Positions 1-9,024 of a stretch of DNA of 64,000 nucleotides are shown piece after piece. The notes under the pieces were generated by a model, which saw only the letters and a list, made by a program, of their open reading frames with translations, was not told the DNA's origin and ran no database searches. The stretch spans positions 185,573,741 to 185,637,740 of the forward strand of contig CM041465.1 of NCBI GenBank assembly GCA_023213395.1. Direction: 5' to 3'. The translations under genes and the position numbers were made by a program. This DNA comes from Cycas panzhihuaensis. Taxonomy: Eukaryota; Cycadophyta. The first letter of the stretch is position 1; each line of letters opens with the position of its first letter.

Positions 1-509
1 CGGGCACAGCGCCCACGCGACACCCAGCACCCACGCGACTCGTCCCCCAGGCGAGCATCGAGGCCTAATCTCGATCAGCCAATTCATAGAGACCCGTTCC
101 CCAAGCATGGGGAACGGGGTCGCGACGCCCAGCAAAGGAACAACCGGAATCGGGATAGGTCTCCCGATCCCCGCCTTTGCGTGGTAGAGGAAGGGCGTGC
201 AAGGTCACCTTCCCTTCGCGATCCTCGACAGCCGCTGGCGCTCCGTCACCTCCGCGGTCCGTAGCAAGGGAAAGAAGGTGATCCGGATGCTTGAGACCAC
301 TCCCTCACGCGTTAACTCGGTCCCAAGTCGCGAAGAGGCGGGTCCCTCCGCGTCTACCTCACGCTTGATCCTCCTCCCGAGACCACTCCTCCAGATTCGC
401 ACTTCCCAAGACCATTCCCGTACGCCCCGGGCGATTCGACTTTAGGAGAGCCCTTACCCAACCCACGGGGAGGGGTAAGCCTTTCTCCGTAGTCGAGGAG
501 CTCCTTACC
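1..509 (+). pseudogene. Gag C-terminal region of element A
   Basis: This stretch aligns with element B at about 38214-38700 but has no long open frame. It is the variable, basic and serine/proline-rich tail between the gag zinc knuckle and the protease. Shared blocks include the segment around 61-120 (GAGACCCGTTCCCCAAGCAT) and the one around 265-290 (AAAGAAGGTGATCCGGATGC). No catalytic motif is expected or seen. It is assigned only through its position and its match to copy B. Confidence 0.6.
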
Positions 510-1049
510 GTGGCTGCCGGGATGTCCATCATGGATGTCTTGAGAAGTTGCCCGGAGCAACGAGCACTCCTCTTGGAAGCTCTCGGGTCGAACGATGCAT
601 CCGTTCATGCCTTGGGTACGACCCCAAGCGGTGAGCCCATGATTTCCTTCGATCCCCGAGATCTTCCCCCATCCGGTGGAAGGGAACGCCAATGGAACTT
701 CCCTTTTACCATCACGATCGACACTCCCGATTGCACGTTGCGAAGGACCGTCGTAGACAACGGTTCTTCCGTCAACGCCATGCCCTTGTGCGTTATGCAA
801 GAGCTTGGCGTTTCTGCCTTGGAACCCGTTCCATGGCGTTGTCAAGGTTATGACGGTACCGAGAAGACTCCCTTGGGATCTGTCTCGATACCCCTTACCC
901 TCGAGGATAAGACGGTCGTTACTGACATCGTCGTCCTCGATGTCGCTGTTGGCTACAACTTGCTACGGGTCGACCATGGCTCGACCAAATGGGAGCCGTG
1001 TGTTCCACCCGGTGGGGGCAACTCAAATTTGTTCATAATGGACAAATGA
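510..1049 (+). pseudogene. Retropepsin-like protease domain of element A
   Basis: The 179-residue open frame contains the aspartic protease signature VVDNGSSVNAMPL, with catalytic Asp at residue 83 (codon at 756). DxGSS is the usual form of the retropepsin motif in Tat-type elements. Downstream come the family blocks ELGVSALEPVPWRCQGYDG and PLGSVSIPLTLEDKTVV. The end of the domain is shifted out of frame near 960-970: copy B reads YNLLLGRPWLDQMGA where copy A reads YNLLRVDHGSTKW, explained by a small deletion. In a working element this enzyme would cut the gag-pol polyprotein inside the particle. The ATG at 510 is probably not the real start, because gag-pol would be read through from upstream. 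Confidence 0.8.
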
Positions 1050-1815
1050 AAGTTGTCCTCCGCGATCGCCGCCGCCAAGCCGCCTAGGCTTCCCGCCTGT
1101 GCAAGCCATGGGCATACGAAGGAAACAAACGCCCTTCCGACTATGTCTCGACTTGCTCCATCGAATTCCCGATCCTCTTGCCGAGAAGAAGGTCCCACAC
1201 CTTCCTCTCCTCATTGACGCCGCCCCATTGGCGTCGGCAGCTATGGGTACCTCGCCGTGTTTGACGACGACGAGTCCCATAGCGAGGAGGAAAACCTTCC
1301 TCACCCGGTTTCGCTCCTCCGCGCTTGTGCGGGGCACCTTCCTAGTCCTAGGCGTACTCCTATAACCCCTTTTGTTGGCGAGCCGGGTCACTTTCACGCG
1401 TCACATGACATTGCGCATGTTGACCTTCACACCCCGAGCTCTTCCGTCCCATCACCCCCCGCAGGTGATGATGATGTTGAGAGTTTTCCTCTTGCTTTTT
1501 ACGAGGAACCTCTCCCTCTTTCTCCTTCAGGTCCTCTTGCGGATGACCAGGCGTCTTGAGCCATACTGGCCCTATCGCTCCCGCGCCATCCTTCACCTCG
1601 CCCTTTCGAAGTCAGGTCCTCGATGGAGTGGACTACTTCGAAGACGACGAGGCCTTGCTGGAACACTTAGCCGGTTCCATCTTGAGCTTGCCTCGGGTCA
1701 CCACAAGCTTGGCCACGGAAGATCTTAGCGATTGGGTCCCAGTTAGCCAACCCAATCCCTCTCCCGCTTCCTCCCTTGGGTTGATCTCTCCCCTCCATTT
1801 CGAGGAGGGAATGCC
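1050..1815 (+). pseudogene. Protease-RT linker of element A
   Basis: This is a low-conservation spacer between the protease and RT. Fragments in shifting frames show an acidic, proline/serine-rich composition (for example DDDESHSEEENLPHPVS near 1260, and a block with DYFEDDEALLEHLAGSI near 1630). Copy B has the matching linker at about 39300-40010 with the same EDDEAFLEHLASS block. Long acidic linkers at this place are common in Tat-like pol. Several frame changes occur relative to copy B. No enzyme motif is visible. Confidence 0.55.
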
Positions 1816-2760
1816 ATGTGCATGGGGGCAACCCAGGACATAGTCCTTGCTCCGGACAGGGTCATCAAGGTAGGAGCGGAGTGTACCCCTGACGAGGTGA
1901 GGGAATACACCCTCCTATTCCAGGAATTCCGCGATGTGTTCGCGTGGGAATACTCGGACATGAAGGGCATTAGCCCCTCCATCGTCACGCACAACCTTAC
2001 AACCTTCCCTGACGCGCGTCCCGTGCGTCAGAAGCAGCGTCCCCTTCACCCAAAGCTTTCGGTTGCCGTTAAGATGGAAGTTGAGAAGCTTTTGGAGGCG
2101 GGGCTTATTTCCTCTATCGATTACCCCAAGTGGGTATCGAACATCGTTCCCGTTGCCAAAAGAACGGAATATCCGTATTTGTGTCGATTTTCGCGACATA
2201 AACAATGCTTGTCCTAAGGACAACTTTCCTCTCCCTTTCATTGATCAGATAATCGATCGTACGGCCGGGTTCGAAGTTATGTCCTTGATGGACGGCTTCT
2301 CCGGCTACAACCAGATCCAAATCTCTCCCGAAGACCGTCACAAGGCGGGCTTCACCACGCCATGGGGTGTTTTTGCCTATAAGGCAATGCCCTTTGGCCT
2401 TAAAATGCGGGACTACCTATCAGAGAGCCATGCATTTTATCTTCCACGACCTCATCAACAACACGATGGAGGTCTTCATGGACGACATGATGGGTCTCTC
2501 TCGCACCAGAGCCCATCACCCCTCAGACTTACGCGCCATCTTTGCAAGATGCCGTAAGTACCATGTTAGCCTAAACCCGCTAAAGTGTGTGTTTGCCGTT
2601 ACCTCGGGCAAACTTCTTGGTTTCCTCGTGTCTCAACAAGGAATCCAAATCGACCCGGAAAAGGTCAAGGCGATCCTTGACATGCCACCTCCTAGGACCC
2701 AACGGTAAATTAAGTCGTTCCTAGGCAGACTTGGTTTCCTGAGGCGTTTCTTGGCGGACT
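1816..2760 (+). pseudogene. Reverse transcriptase domain of element A
   Basis: Copies RNA into DNA during retrotransposition. The domain is in three frames. The fingers read SVAVKMEVEKLLEAGLISS. After a shift near 2160 come VDFRDINNACPKDNFPLPF and LMDGFSGYNQIQISPEDRH. After a second shift near 2403 (the NAGA expected after FGLK is lost) comes the palm motif EVFMDDMMG, with catalytic Asp pair codons at 2481-2486, where FMDD is the family form of YVDD. A stop at about 2706 interrupts the end of the thumb just before IKSFLGRLGFLRRF; copy B has no stop there. All core motifs are still recognisable, so the damage is recent relative to the rest of the window. Confidence 0.9.
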
Positions 2761-3290
2761 TTGCCATAAACGCCAAACCTCTCACAAACCTATTGAAGAA
2801 AGGAGCTCCTTTTGTCTGGTCGGATAAGACCCAAAAGGCCTTCGTGGGGCTCAAGGAAGCACTCATTTCTGCCCCTCTGGGCGCCTCGCCTGATAGGCCC
2901 TTCATTCTATATACCTCGGCAACCGATGAATCCCTGGGCGCAATGCTTGCGCAGGAGGACGATTCAGGAATCGAGAGGACTATTTATTTCATCAGCCGCA
3001 CTCTCGTTGCCGCTGAATCGAACTATCCTCCCGCCGAAAAGGAATGCCTCTCCTTGGTCCACGCGACCAAGAAATTTCGGCATTACACCGGCAATACGAC
3101 CAAGGTGATCGTGCAATCCGATCCCTTGCGCTACTTACTCACCCGTTCGGATTTGACAGGTAGGACGGGACGTTGGGCCGTCCTGCTTCAAGAATTCGAC
3201 TTGCAAGTCATTAACAGGAAGTCGAAGAAGGGAATGGTAGTGGCGGAACAGTTAGCTGACGCCGCTATTCCCAACGCGAGCGGCGCTCCT
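2761..3290 (+). pseudogene. Ty3-type RNase H domain of element A, catalytically degenerate
   Basis: Lies in the open frame 2751-3761 after the RT connection. The family blocks are LYTSATDESLGAMLAQEDD, NYPPAEKECLSLVHATKKF and VIVQSDPLRYLL. Aligned with the Ty3 RNase H pattern (TDAS...LGAVL, then E, then TDH..L.YLL), the first catalytic Asp position is Ser (codon about 2916) and the third is Gln, while the Glu of EKE is kept. Loss of catalysis in this RNase H is known for Tat elements, which carry a second RNase H. Here that second enzyme would be the ORF at 8272. The domain probably serves as a structural tether. Confidence 0.8.
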
Positions 3291-3389
3291 GTTGATGACT
3301 CCTTCCCGGACGAGTCCATTATGACCGTCCAGGAGGCTCTTCCTCACCCACTCGCCGATAGCGAGTGGTACGGCGACATAGTGCGATAT

Positions 3390-4608
3390 TTGACTCAGCA
3401 GGAATATCGCCCCGAAGCCAGCAACAAAGTTAGGTCGCGCATCCGCGCTACTGCTAGGCAACACCTCCTCGTAGACGGGGTGTTGTACAAGAGATCTTTC
3501 GACGGGATTCTGCTTCGCTGCGTCGCTCCTGACGAAGCGGACCAAATACTCCGCGAGTGCCACCATGGCATTTGTGGGGGCCACTTTGGGGGCCAATCCA
3601 TGGCCCAAAGGATCCTCCGTATGGGCTACTACTGGCCGTCCTTATTCAAGGACGCCCATGCTTGTGCCCTTAGATGCCGGCGTTGTCAGGAACACGCTAA
3701 CGTCTCCCACGTGCCCTCTGAGGCGTTACACCCTATCGTGTCTCCGTGGCCCTTCTCGTAGTGGGGTTTGGACCTCATTGGGGCTATATCGCCGCCATCT
3801 TCCGCACAACATAAATTTATTCTAACTGCCACCGAGTACTTTACTAAATGGGCGGAGGCAATCCCCCTATCTACTACCCACAGCAAGGCGATAGCCACTT
3901 TCGTCTACCAGCACATTATCTGTCGCTTTGGGATCCCAGACATCCTAATCACAGATAATGGAACTCCCTTCTGTAATAAGGAGATGGACGAATTATGCGA
4001 GAAATTCAAAATCTCGCATAAGACGTCGTCCCCTTATTACCCCCAAGCCAACGGGCAAATCGAGTCTTTCAACAAAACGCTCATTGGCATTTTGAAGAAA
4101 ACCGTTGCCCAGTCTCAAAGAGACTGGCATATCCAGCTCCCTTCCGCTCTATGGGCTTACCGTACCTCTATCCGGACGGCTACCGGGATGACCCCATTCT
4201 CGTTAGTGTACGGAACTGAGGCGATACTCCCGTTGGAAGTGGAGATTCCTTCTCTTCGGGTTTCCCTTCGAGGCCTCATCGATGAGGAGTCTATTCGCCA
4301 GGCTCGCCTCCTCGACCTCGAAGCCCTGGATGAGAAGCGCTTAGCGGCTTACCAGGCGAACCTTGCCTCGAAAGCCCGTCTTCAAAGGACATACGATAAA
4401 CGCCTCCGTACTCGTCCTTTGTGTCCTGGGGACCATGTCCTCAAATTGGAATATCTCTACGATCGCTTGGCCAAATTCGGGCCCAAGTGGGTAGGTCCCT
4501 TCGTCGTTCTCGACCTCGAATCTGCCAAGATATAGGATCGCCACCTTGGACGGCCTGGAGTTTGAAAAAGCGGTCAATGGGAAATTCCTCAAGAAGTTCT
4601 ACGCGTGA
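3390..4608 (+). pseudogene. Integrase of element A
   Basis: Inserts the cDNA into the host genome. The N-terminal HHCC zinc-binding part is visible (HHGICGGHF, then CALRCRRCQ). The core shows Asp at about 3771 in GLDLIG, Asp in ITDNGTPF and Glu in NGQIESFNK, with 35 residues between the last two, which is the D,D35E spacing. A TAG at about 3762 sits between WPFS and WGLDLIG. Copy B has CAG (Gln) there, so this is a single C-to-T change. A further frame change near 4530 separates the C-terminal tail, which ends with FLKKFYA and TGA at 4606-4608; copy B ends the same way. No chromodomain is seen. Confidence 0.9.
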
Positions 4609-4618
4609 TTTCCTCACC

Positions 4619-4703
4619 GTGCTCCGAAATGAGCTTAAACTACCATTTTAAACTGTTTCCATTCTTCCCAACCCCGGGTAGAGTGGCAGTTTAAGATGGG
4701 TTT
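4619..4703 (+). repeat. Conserved inverted repeat just after integrase (A)
   Basis: The arms CCATTTTAAACTG (4643-4655) and CAGTTTAAGATGG (4687-4699) pair with one mismatch around a pyrimidine-rich loop. The unit starts 11 bp after the pol stop. Copy B has the same unit twice in tandem (42798-42966). In the second B unit the arms read CCATTTTAAATTG and CAATTTAAGATGG, so one base pair has changed on both sides. Function is unknown. A 3'-end or RNA structure at the end of pol is possible. Confidence 0.7.
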
Positions 4704-5289
4704 TCTTTTTTCCTTCCGGTTCCTCCCCGTGGAACCCGCGTTCCTGCGCCTCTTGGGAACCTTCGTCCTCCTATTTGGGCATTCCCCAACCTAGGACGAC
4801 GTTATGGAGTATCGTTACTCCCCTTTTCGTGCTTGTCATTTCCTTCGTGCATATTCCGCTATGCTCCTGTGGACGTGCATGCCGCCTATCTTCTAACCTC
4901 ACGCCTCGATCACCTCCGCTCACGGTGGATGCATGTGTTCCTATTAGACGTATGGCCATGCATGGACTAAACACTGCATATTCACAAAACTTTACAACCC
5001 GGACATATGCATTTACTCATTCACATATTTACTTATTTACATTTGCAAACATACAAAAATATTCATTTACAAAATAAATCATACATGCATCTTCCTCTAT
5101 CATACATGATACACGCCATTTCATGTCAAAAGTGGGGTTCCAATCGCCCCATGTGTATATGTCAAAAATGTCATAGTACATCGTGTATGTGGGAAGCGGG
5201 ATCCTGCGGGGGTACAATCATGTGATCCTACATATGACCCACAGGCCCGTGCTTACCCGTCAAAATCATACATATGTGCATCTCCTGAT
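4704..5289. other. Spacer between pol and the antisense gene (A)
   Basis: No coding signal recognised. It contains an AT-rich stretch at about 4985-5110 with many CATA/TACA-type repeats, and copy B has the equivalent at about 43220-43400. If the antisense gene is real, this is its 3' flank (its stop is at 5290), so a polyadenylation region for both strands would be expected here. I did not identify definite signals. Confidence 0.5.
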
Positions 5290-7109
5290 CTACTGCTGCT
5301 GTCCTGATCCTGGGGTCCCATCCCCCGGTCTGTGTGATCCCTCTCCTGGGGACCACATCCCTGCGAGGCTCCTCTTGGGCCTCCGCGAGCTGCCTGCCTC
5401 GCTCTCCTCGTCCCGAGGCCGTCTCGGGGTCGTAGCCGCTGTGTGTGTATGTGTCCGGCTCCGGCTCGACCTCGAGACCATCTGTGCCACCAGCTGGTCG
5501 TAGCGGACCTGGATGCGGTCCCTCTCGGAGTCCCTCCTCGGCGACTCTCGCCTATCCTCCGACGCCTTAAGGCGCCTCTAGACCGCAAGGTGAGTGCCGA
5601 TCCTGTGTCCCTCCTCGCCCGCCTGCTCATCCTCGTAGCTCATCTCGCTCGCCCACAGTCGCGTCGAGCTCGCTGCACCGCCCGAATGCCATGTGCTCCT
5701 GGGTCTCTGCAACCCGGATGTCTCAGACTCACCAAGGGGCAACGCCTGCATGTAGGCTCACTGCCGATCTAGGCGCATCTTACACTGGATGGGCGGTTGC
5801 CCCTCTGCGTAGACCTGAGGGAATAACTCTCTCACCGCAGCCTCGACTAGCCTCTGTACCTCCGCTACACCTGCCAATGCAACATGCCATGTGTCAGTGG
5901 GTACCCTCAGTGCGTATAAGAAAACGAAATCAAAACTCTGTCTAGATGTCAAACGACTAAGGAAGCGGTTTGGTCTCACCTGCTATGGCCGCCGGTCCCT
6001 CTGCTCGGGTGACATCCTCCTCTCCTGGCTCCCCTCCATTTCTTTGGTGCCTCATCCTCGAGCACGTCCTGCCTCTGCCTCATCTCTAGCGAGGGGTGGC
6101 TCGACCCTCGCCCCTCGGGAGCTCCTCACGATCCGGGCAGCCTGCCTCTGGTCCCTGCCGCCTTTCGTCTCATGACTCGATGGACTGCCCCTCTGCGGCG
6201 ACTCCGGGATGGTCTGCTGCGTCCCACAGTGACCGTGGTGGGCTGCCCCATCTCTCTCCTATCATCACCGTCATCGTCCCGTCGTCACCGTCCTCGATGG
6301 GTGCTCCTCCTCCTCTGTGGGTCATCGCTCGCCCACCTCACCCTGTATGGATGCGCCCACGTGATGCAGCCGGGGGTGAGGAGGTCAGTGATGTCGCGTC
6401 GGCAAGCCGGTGGACATGAGGGCGATCCTCTATCCCTCACAGACCTCGTCGCCACAGTGGACCGCCGGGGCCCACCTCGCTATGGGGAGCGGTCCCCTGC
6501 GGTGCCAGCTGCGCAAAATGATCAAAAACCCGGACCTTTGCGACAGCGTCTTTGTATGAGAGTCCTCCTCTGCCAGACCTCCTCATAGCGTCTAGTTGAG
6601 CGACAAGGTTCGCCGCAACTAGGGTCGCCCAATCCATCCTCTCGTAGGCCTCACCGGCGTCTTTGTATCCACCCATCCTCTTGGGATCTCTCTGTAGTTC
6701 TGTTTCCGGGAGATCCGGAACAGAATGCATAGTAAAATAAGTTTCCTGCAGGAATCCACAGCGAAGGGCTGAAGGGAGCTCCCTCATTGCCATCTGGTTC
6801 CCCGTGAGGAACCAGGCGCCTCCGTGTGTCTTTGCCTCGGTCTTTGGCGGCGTCCTCGACCTCACGGGTCTCCCGTCCCGGCACCCCGAGGATCCGTCGG
6901 CGTCCTCGGAGTAATGGTGGCGTCTCCGATCTGTGGTAGGTGGAATACGTGCCTCCTCTCCCGGTCACGACACTATGTCCACCAGGAGTCTCGATCCGTG
7001 CAAACTGGGGGGTCTTGAGGGGCCTTATGCAGGCGCATCTCTTCGAGGATCGCCACTGTCCTCCTCGGTCGACATCTCCATCCAACTCAAGATGGGCATC
7101 TGCCGACAT
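5290..7109 (-). pseudogene. Antisense PMD-like gene of element A
   Basis: Read on the minus strand from ATG at 7109 to a stop at 5290. Near 6950 it shows FHLPQIGDATIT, then, one frame over, RRILGVPG. This resembles the hallmark of plant mobile domain proteins (FHLP.GEMTITL.DV..LLGLP). It continues with EAYERMDWATLVAANLVAQL (about 6590-6665), an acidic/low-complexity middle, then VAEVQRLVEAAVRELFPQVY and the basic serine-rich tail QMVSRSSRSRTHT near the stop. Copy B keeps the same blocks in the same order. The parts before and after about 5925 join through a probable intron (5871-5979). Extra antisense ORFs between pol and the 3' LTR are known in Tat elements. Frameshifts break this copy. The PMD assignment rests on one motif block and is moderate. 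Confidence 0.55.
5871..5979 (-). other. Probable spliceosomal intron in the antisense gene (A)
   Basis: On the minus strand the donor reads GCAG|GTGAGACC and the acceptor reads GCATTGGCAG|GTG, giving 109 bp. The inside is T-rich (GTTTTGATTTCGTTTTC) with a branch-point-like CACTGAC about 30 bases before the acceptor. Copy B has the matching interval (44153-44265, 113 bp) with GTGAGACC and TTGACAG conserved. Flanking protein-like blocks are more conserved than the interval itself. An intron on this strand would survive retrotransposition, because the genomic RNA is the opposite strand. Confidence 0.5.
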
Positions 7110-7270
7110 TCATGATTATCCACCATGATCGCCTTGCAACCCGGTGAAAATCGGCCGAAGTTAGTCTCCTAGCGGTCACCTAGGCTCCTAGCTATCTCCC
7201 AATTATTTTTACGAGTTCGGAGGCGATTTGGGGCCCCCGTTCTTTGTTTTCCAACTTTCACTGCGTCTGG

Positions 7271-7302
7271 CCCTAAACTTAGCAGTGCAGCTAAGTTTAA
7301 GG
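7271..7302. repeat. Inverted repeat with covarying arms (A)
   Basis: The arms CCCTAAACTTAGC (7271-7283) and GCTAAGTTTAAGG (7290-7302) pair at 12 of 13 positions around the loop AGTGCA. The matching palindrome in copy B is at 45575-45606. Three base pairs differ between the copies and in each both partners changed (C-G to T-A at pair 2, T-A to C-G at pair 4, C-G to T-A at pair 8). Confidence 0.85.
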
Positions 7303-7755
7303 CGGGCCCCATGGCAAGATCAGCAGATGCCAATCTTGGCCGCGATCTGCTTGACCCTCTAAAAAGGGTTTTTGGCCCTGGAAATCAAATTTTTTTGTGG
7401 TGGACCCCGTAGAACCCAGGACGAAGCCTTTAATGCCGGTCCCCGCCTCTTTCCGGGTCCGTTCCGGACTCCGAGAGGCCTCTAATTGCCCATGAGGGGC
7501 GCAAAATGCATTAAAATTAATTAAAAGTAATAAACTTCAAGCTTTGAAATGATCGAGATATCGTTGGATCCACTCACTTTGGATGCAGTCGTGATCGCCA
7601 TAGCATCTCGGGATCGTGGTATTTGTCCCTCGCTCATCAAGCGGTCGGATTGTCCTCGGCGTGCCTCTAAAATCGGGTAGCGCTCCGCGTTGTAAGGAAA
7701 AGGCTCTAGTTTCGCAAATGCGGGTGAAAATGAATCCGGTTTTCATTGATTTTCC

Positions 7756-7763
7756 TTATATAG
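7756..7763 (+). promoter_or_regulatory. TATA-like site upstream of the second RNase H (A)
   Basis: TTATATAG preceded by TTTTCATTGATTTTCC. Copy B has TTATATAG at 46099-46106 in the same context. It lies about 510 bp before the RNase H ATG and about 650 bp before the antisense ATG in the other direction. The core is nearly symmetric, so direction cannot be told. Promoter activity is inferred. Confidence 0.4.
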
Positions 7764-8271
7764 CGGGGGCCGGTGGCGCTTCTTAGTTTTAACCGTGGCG
7801 GTCGTTGGGGCCGGACGTCTCGTTCTTGGTCACTTTCCCTTCCGGCCTGTCGCCCATTGTGCTCCATGGGCGCCCTTCTTGCTTCCCCATGCGAAGGCAT
7901 TTATGGCGCTTCACGTTTGCGCTTTTGGAGGGCCGTTTTGCATCGTTTTGCGTCTTTGCTCCTGTGCGTGCGAGTTTATACTCGTTTGGCTCGTTTCGCG
8001 CTCTGGTCTCACCAGCGATCCTTTTCACTCCGGGGCCCCCAAAGGAAATGCTCCCCTGTCCGGGGACATGTTTTGCTTCCCGAAGCAACTTTTGGAGACT
8101 CGGGGCACCCGTTTTCCGCTCACTCGGCCCGGCGCCACGATGACTTGCTCTCGTTCTCGGGTAGCCTCATTCTAGGTCCTCCTACCCTTGGCCGCTTCGC
8201 GTTTGTTATTCGAGTCTCTGTGTTGCTTTTGTTACTATTGGTGTTTTATTGCCAAAGCTTAGCATCCAGTC

Positions 8272-8628
8272 ATGTCGCTCCTTATTTTCACCGATGGCGG
8301 AAGTCGCGGCAACCCCGGACCCTCCGCCGCTGCATGGATTCTCCGTAGCCCATCCGGACACGACTACCTGCGTTCCGGAGTCTTTCTTCCTGAGGCCACC
8401 AATAACGAAGCCGAGTACACGGCCGTTATTGAGGCCCTTACCGATGCTCTTCGCTTTCATCGCGGTTCCATTGTATTGTTTTGCGATTCTCAGGTCGTGG
8501 TGTCCCATCTCACCCAGGTTTACAGTGCGGTGCCCTCACCGAGAACCCTCGCGTCTGCCAGTCCCTTCAGCTCGTTTCTCATCACGGACATTCGGCATAT
8601 CCTAGGCACCTCAATCCGAGGTAAATGA
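8272..8628 (+). CDS. Archaeal-type (second) RNase H of element A
   Basis: RNase H degrades the RNA strand of the RNA-DNA hybrid during reverse transcription. This separate ORF opens with MSLLIFTDGGSRGNPGPSAA, the first catalytic Asp being in TDGG. It continues with NNEAEYTAVIEAL (catalytic Glu) and FCDSQVVVSHLTQVY (third Asp). A fourth Asp occurs out of frame in EVNDLVASS near 8620-8645, after a small frameshift around 8590-8610 that also truncates the ORF. The pattern TDG.SRGNPG..A is the archaeal/plant-type RNase HI that Tat elements are known to have acquired. Here it lies about 3.7 kb beyond integrase, outside pol, just before the 3' LTR. The ATG is supported by the immediate start of the domain and by a matching ATG in copy B (46621). 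Confidence 0.8.
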   Translation: MSLLIFTDGGSRGNPGPSAAAWILRSPSGHDYLRSGVFLPEATNNEAEYTAVIEALTDALRFHRGSIVLFCDSQVVVSHLTQVYSAVPSPRTLASASPFSSFLITDIRHILGTSIRGK

Positions 8629-9024
8629 CCTCGTCGCCTCATCCTTGAGCGTCGCCTCCCTCTTACAGACGATCGCCCACGAGACTTACTGCGGCCGTGC
8701 CCAAGTTTTCGGTTGTTATCGATTAGTACTTATTTTACTTTGTTGGATGCCTCTCGCTTCGCGTTGTACTTGACAGCGGGGCATCCCCTTTCACTTGCTT
8801 ATTCGATTGCGGTCGATGCTGGGCGACGTGGCGGCCCTACGTTGTCCTCGTCTCTGTCTCCCTTGTCCCGCAGCGTTCGCCCACGACACTTGCCTACGCC
8901 CTTGGATCACGTCTTTGCTCTTGATTGTTCTTATATATATATATATGCATGTGCTACTCATGTTTCTTGATTGTCGACGTCGCCATCACATTACGCTTAG
9001 GCGGTGAGGCTCTGCGCGAGGCGA
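8629..9024. other. Region between second RNase H and 3' LTR (A)
   Basis: Holds the out-of-frame RNase H tail up to about 8690, then non-coding sequence. A (TA)n run at about 8932-8946 followed by TGCATGTGCTACTCAT, and the block CATCACATTACGCTTAGGCG up to the LTR, are conserved in copy B (about 47279-47369). The polypurine tract should lie directly before 9025, but the sequence there (CGAGGCGA) is only weakly purine-rich. Confidence 0.5.

Larger units (their letters stand above)
7110..8271. promoter_or_regulatory. Divergent spacer between antisense gene and second RNase H (A)
   Basis: No gene is recognised in this 1.16 kb. It separates two genes pointing away from each other. It holds the covarying inverted repeat at 7271-7302, a short stem with T-run at about 7354-7372 (ACCC...GGGTTTTT), an AT-rich island near 7505-7530 (AAAATTAATTAAAA), and a TATA-like site at 7756-7763. 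All four have counterparts in copy B at the same relative places. A pyrimidine-rich tract ending in CATCCAG lies just before the ATG at 8272 and could be a 3' splice site. A shared promoter region is an inference. Confidence 0.45.

Noticed and set aside
354-845. 163-residue minus-strand frame across the protease
   Set aside because: Shadow of the conserved plus-strand protease; glycine/arginine-rich and without recognisable motifs.
7354-7372. Stem plus T-run resembling an intrinsic terminator
   Set aside because: Intrinsic terminators are bacterial. In a plant retroelement this is at most a pol III stop or structural motif, so it is described only as part of the spacer.
7773-8348. 191-residue plus-strand open frame upstream of the second RNase H
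   Set aside because: It overlaps the RNase H start in another frame, has a biased composition, and copy B has no matching protein. Treated as chance in GC-rich DNA.
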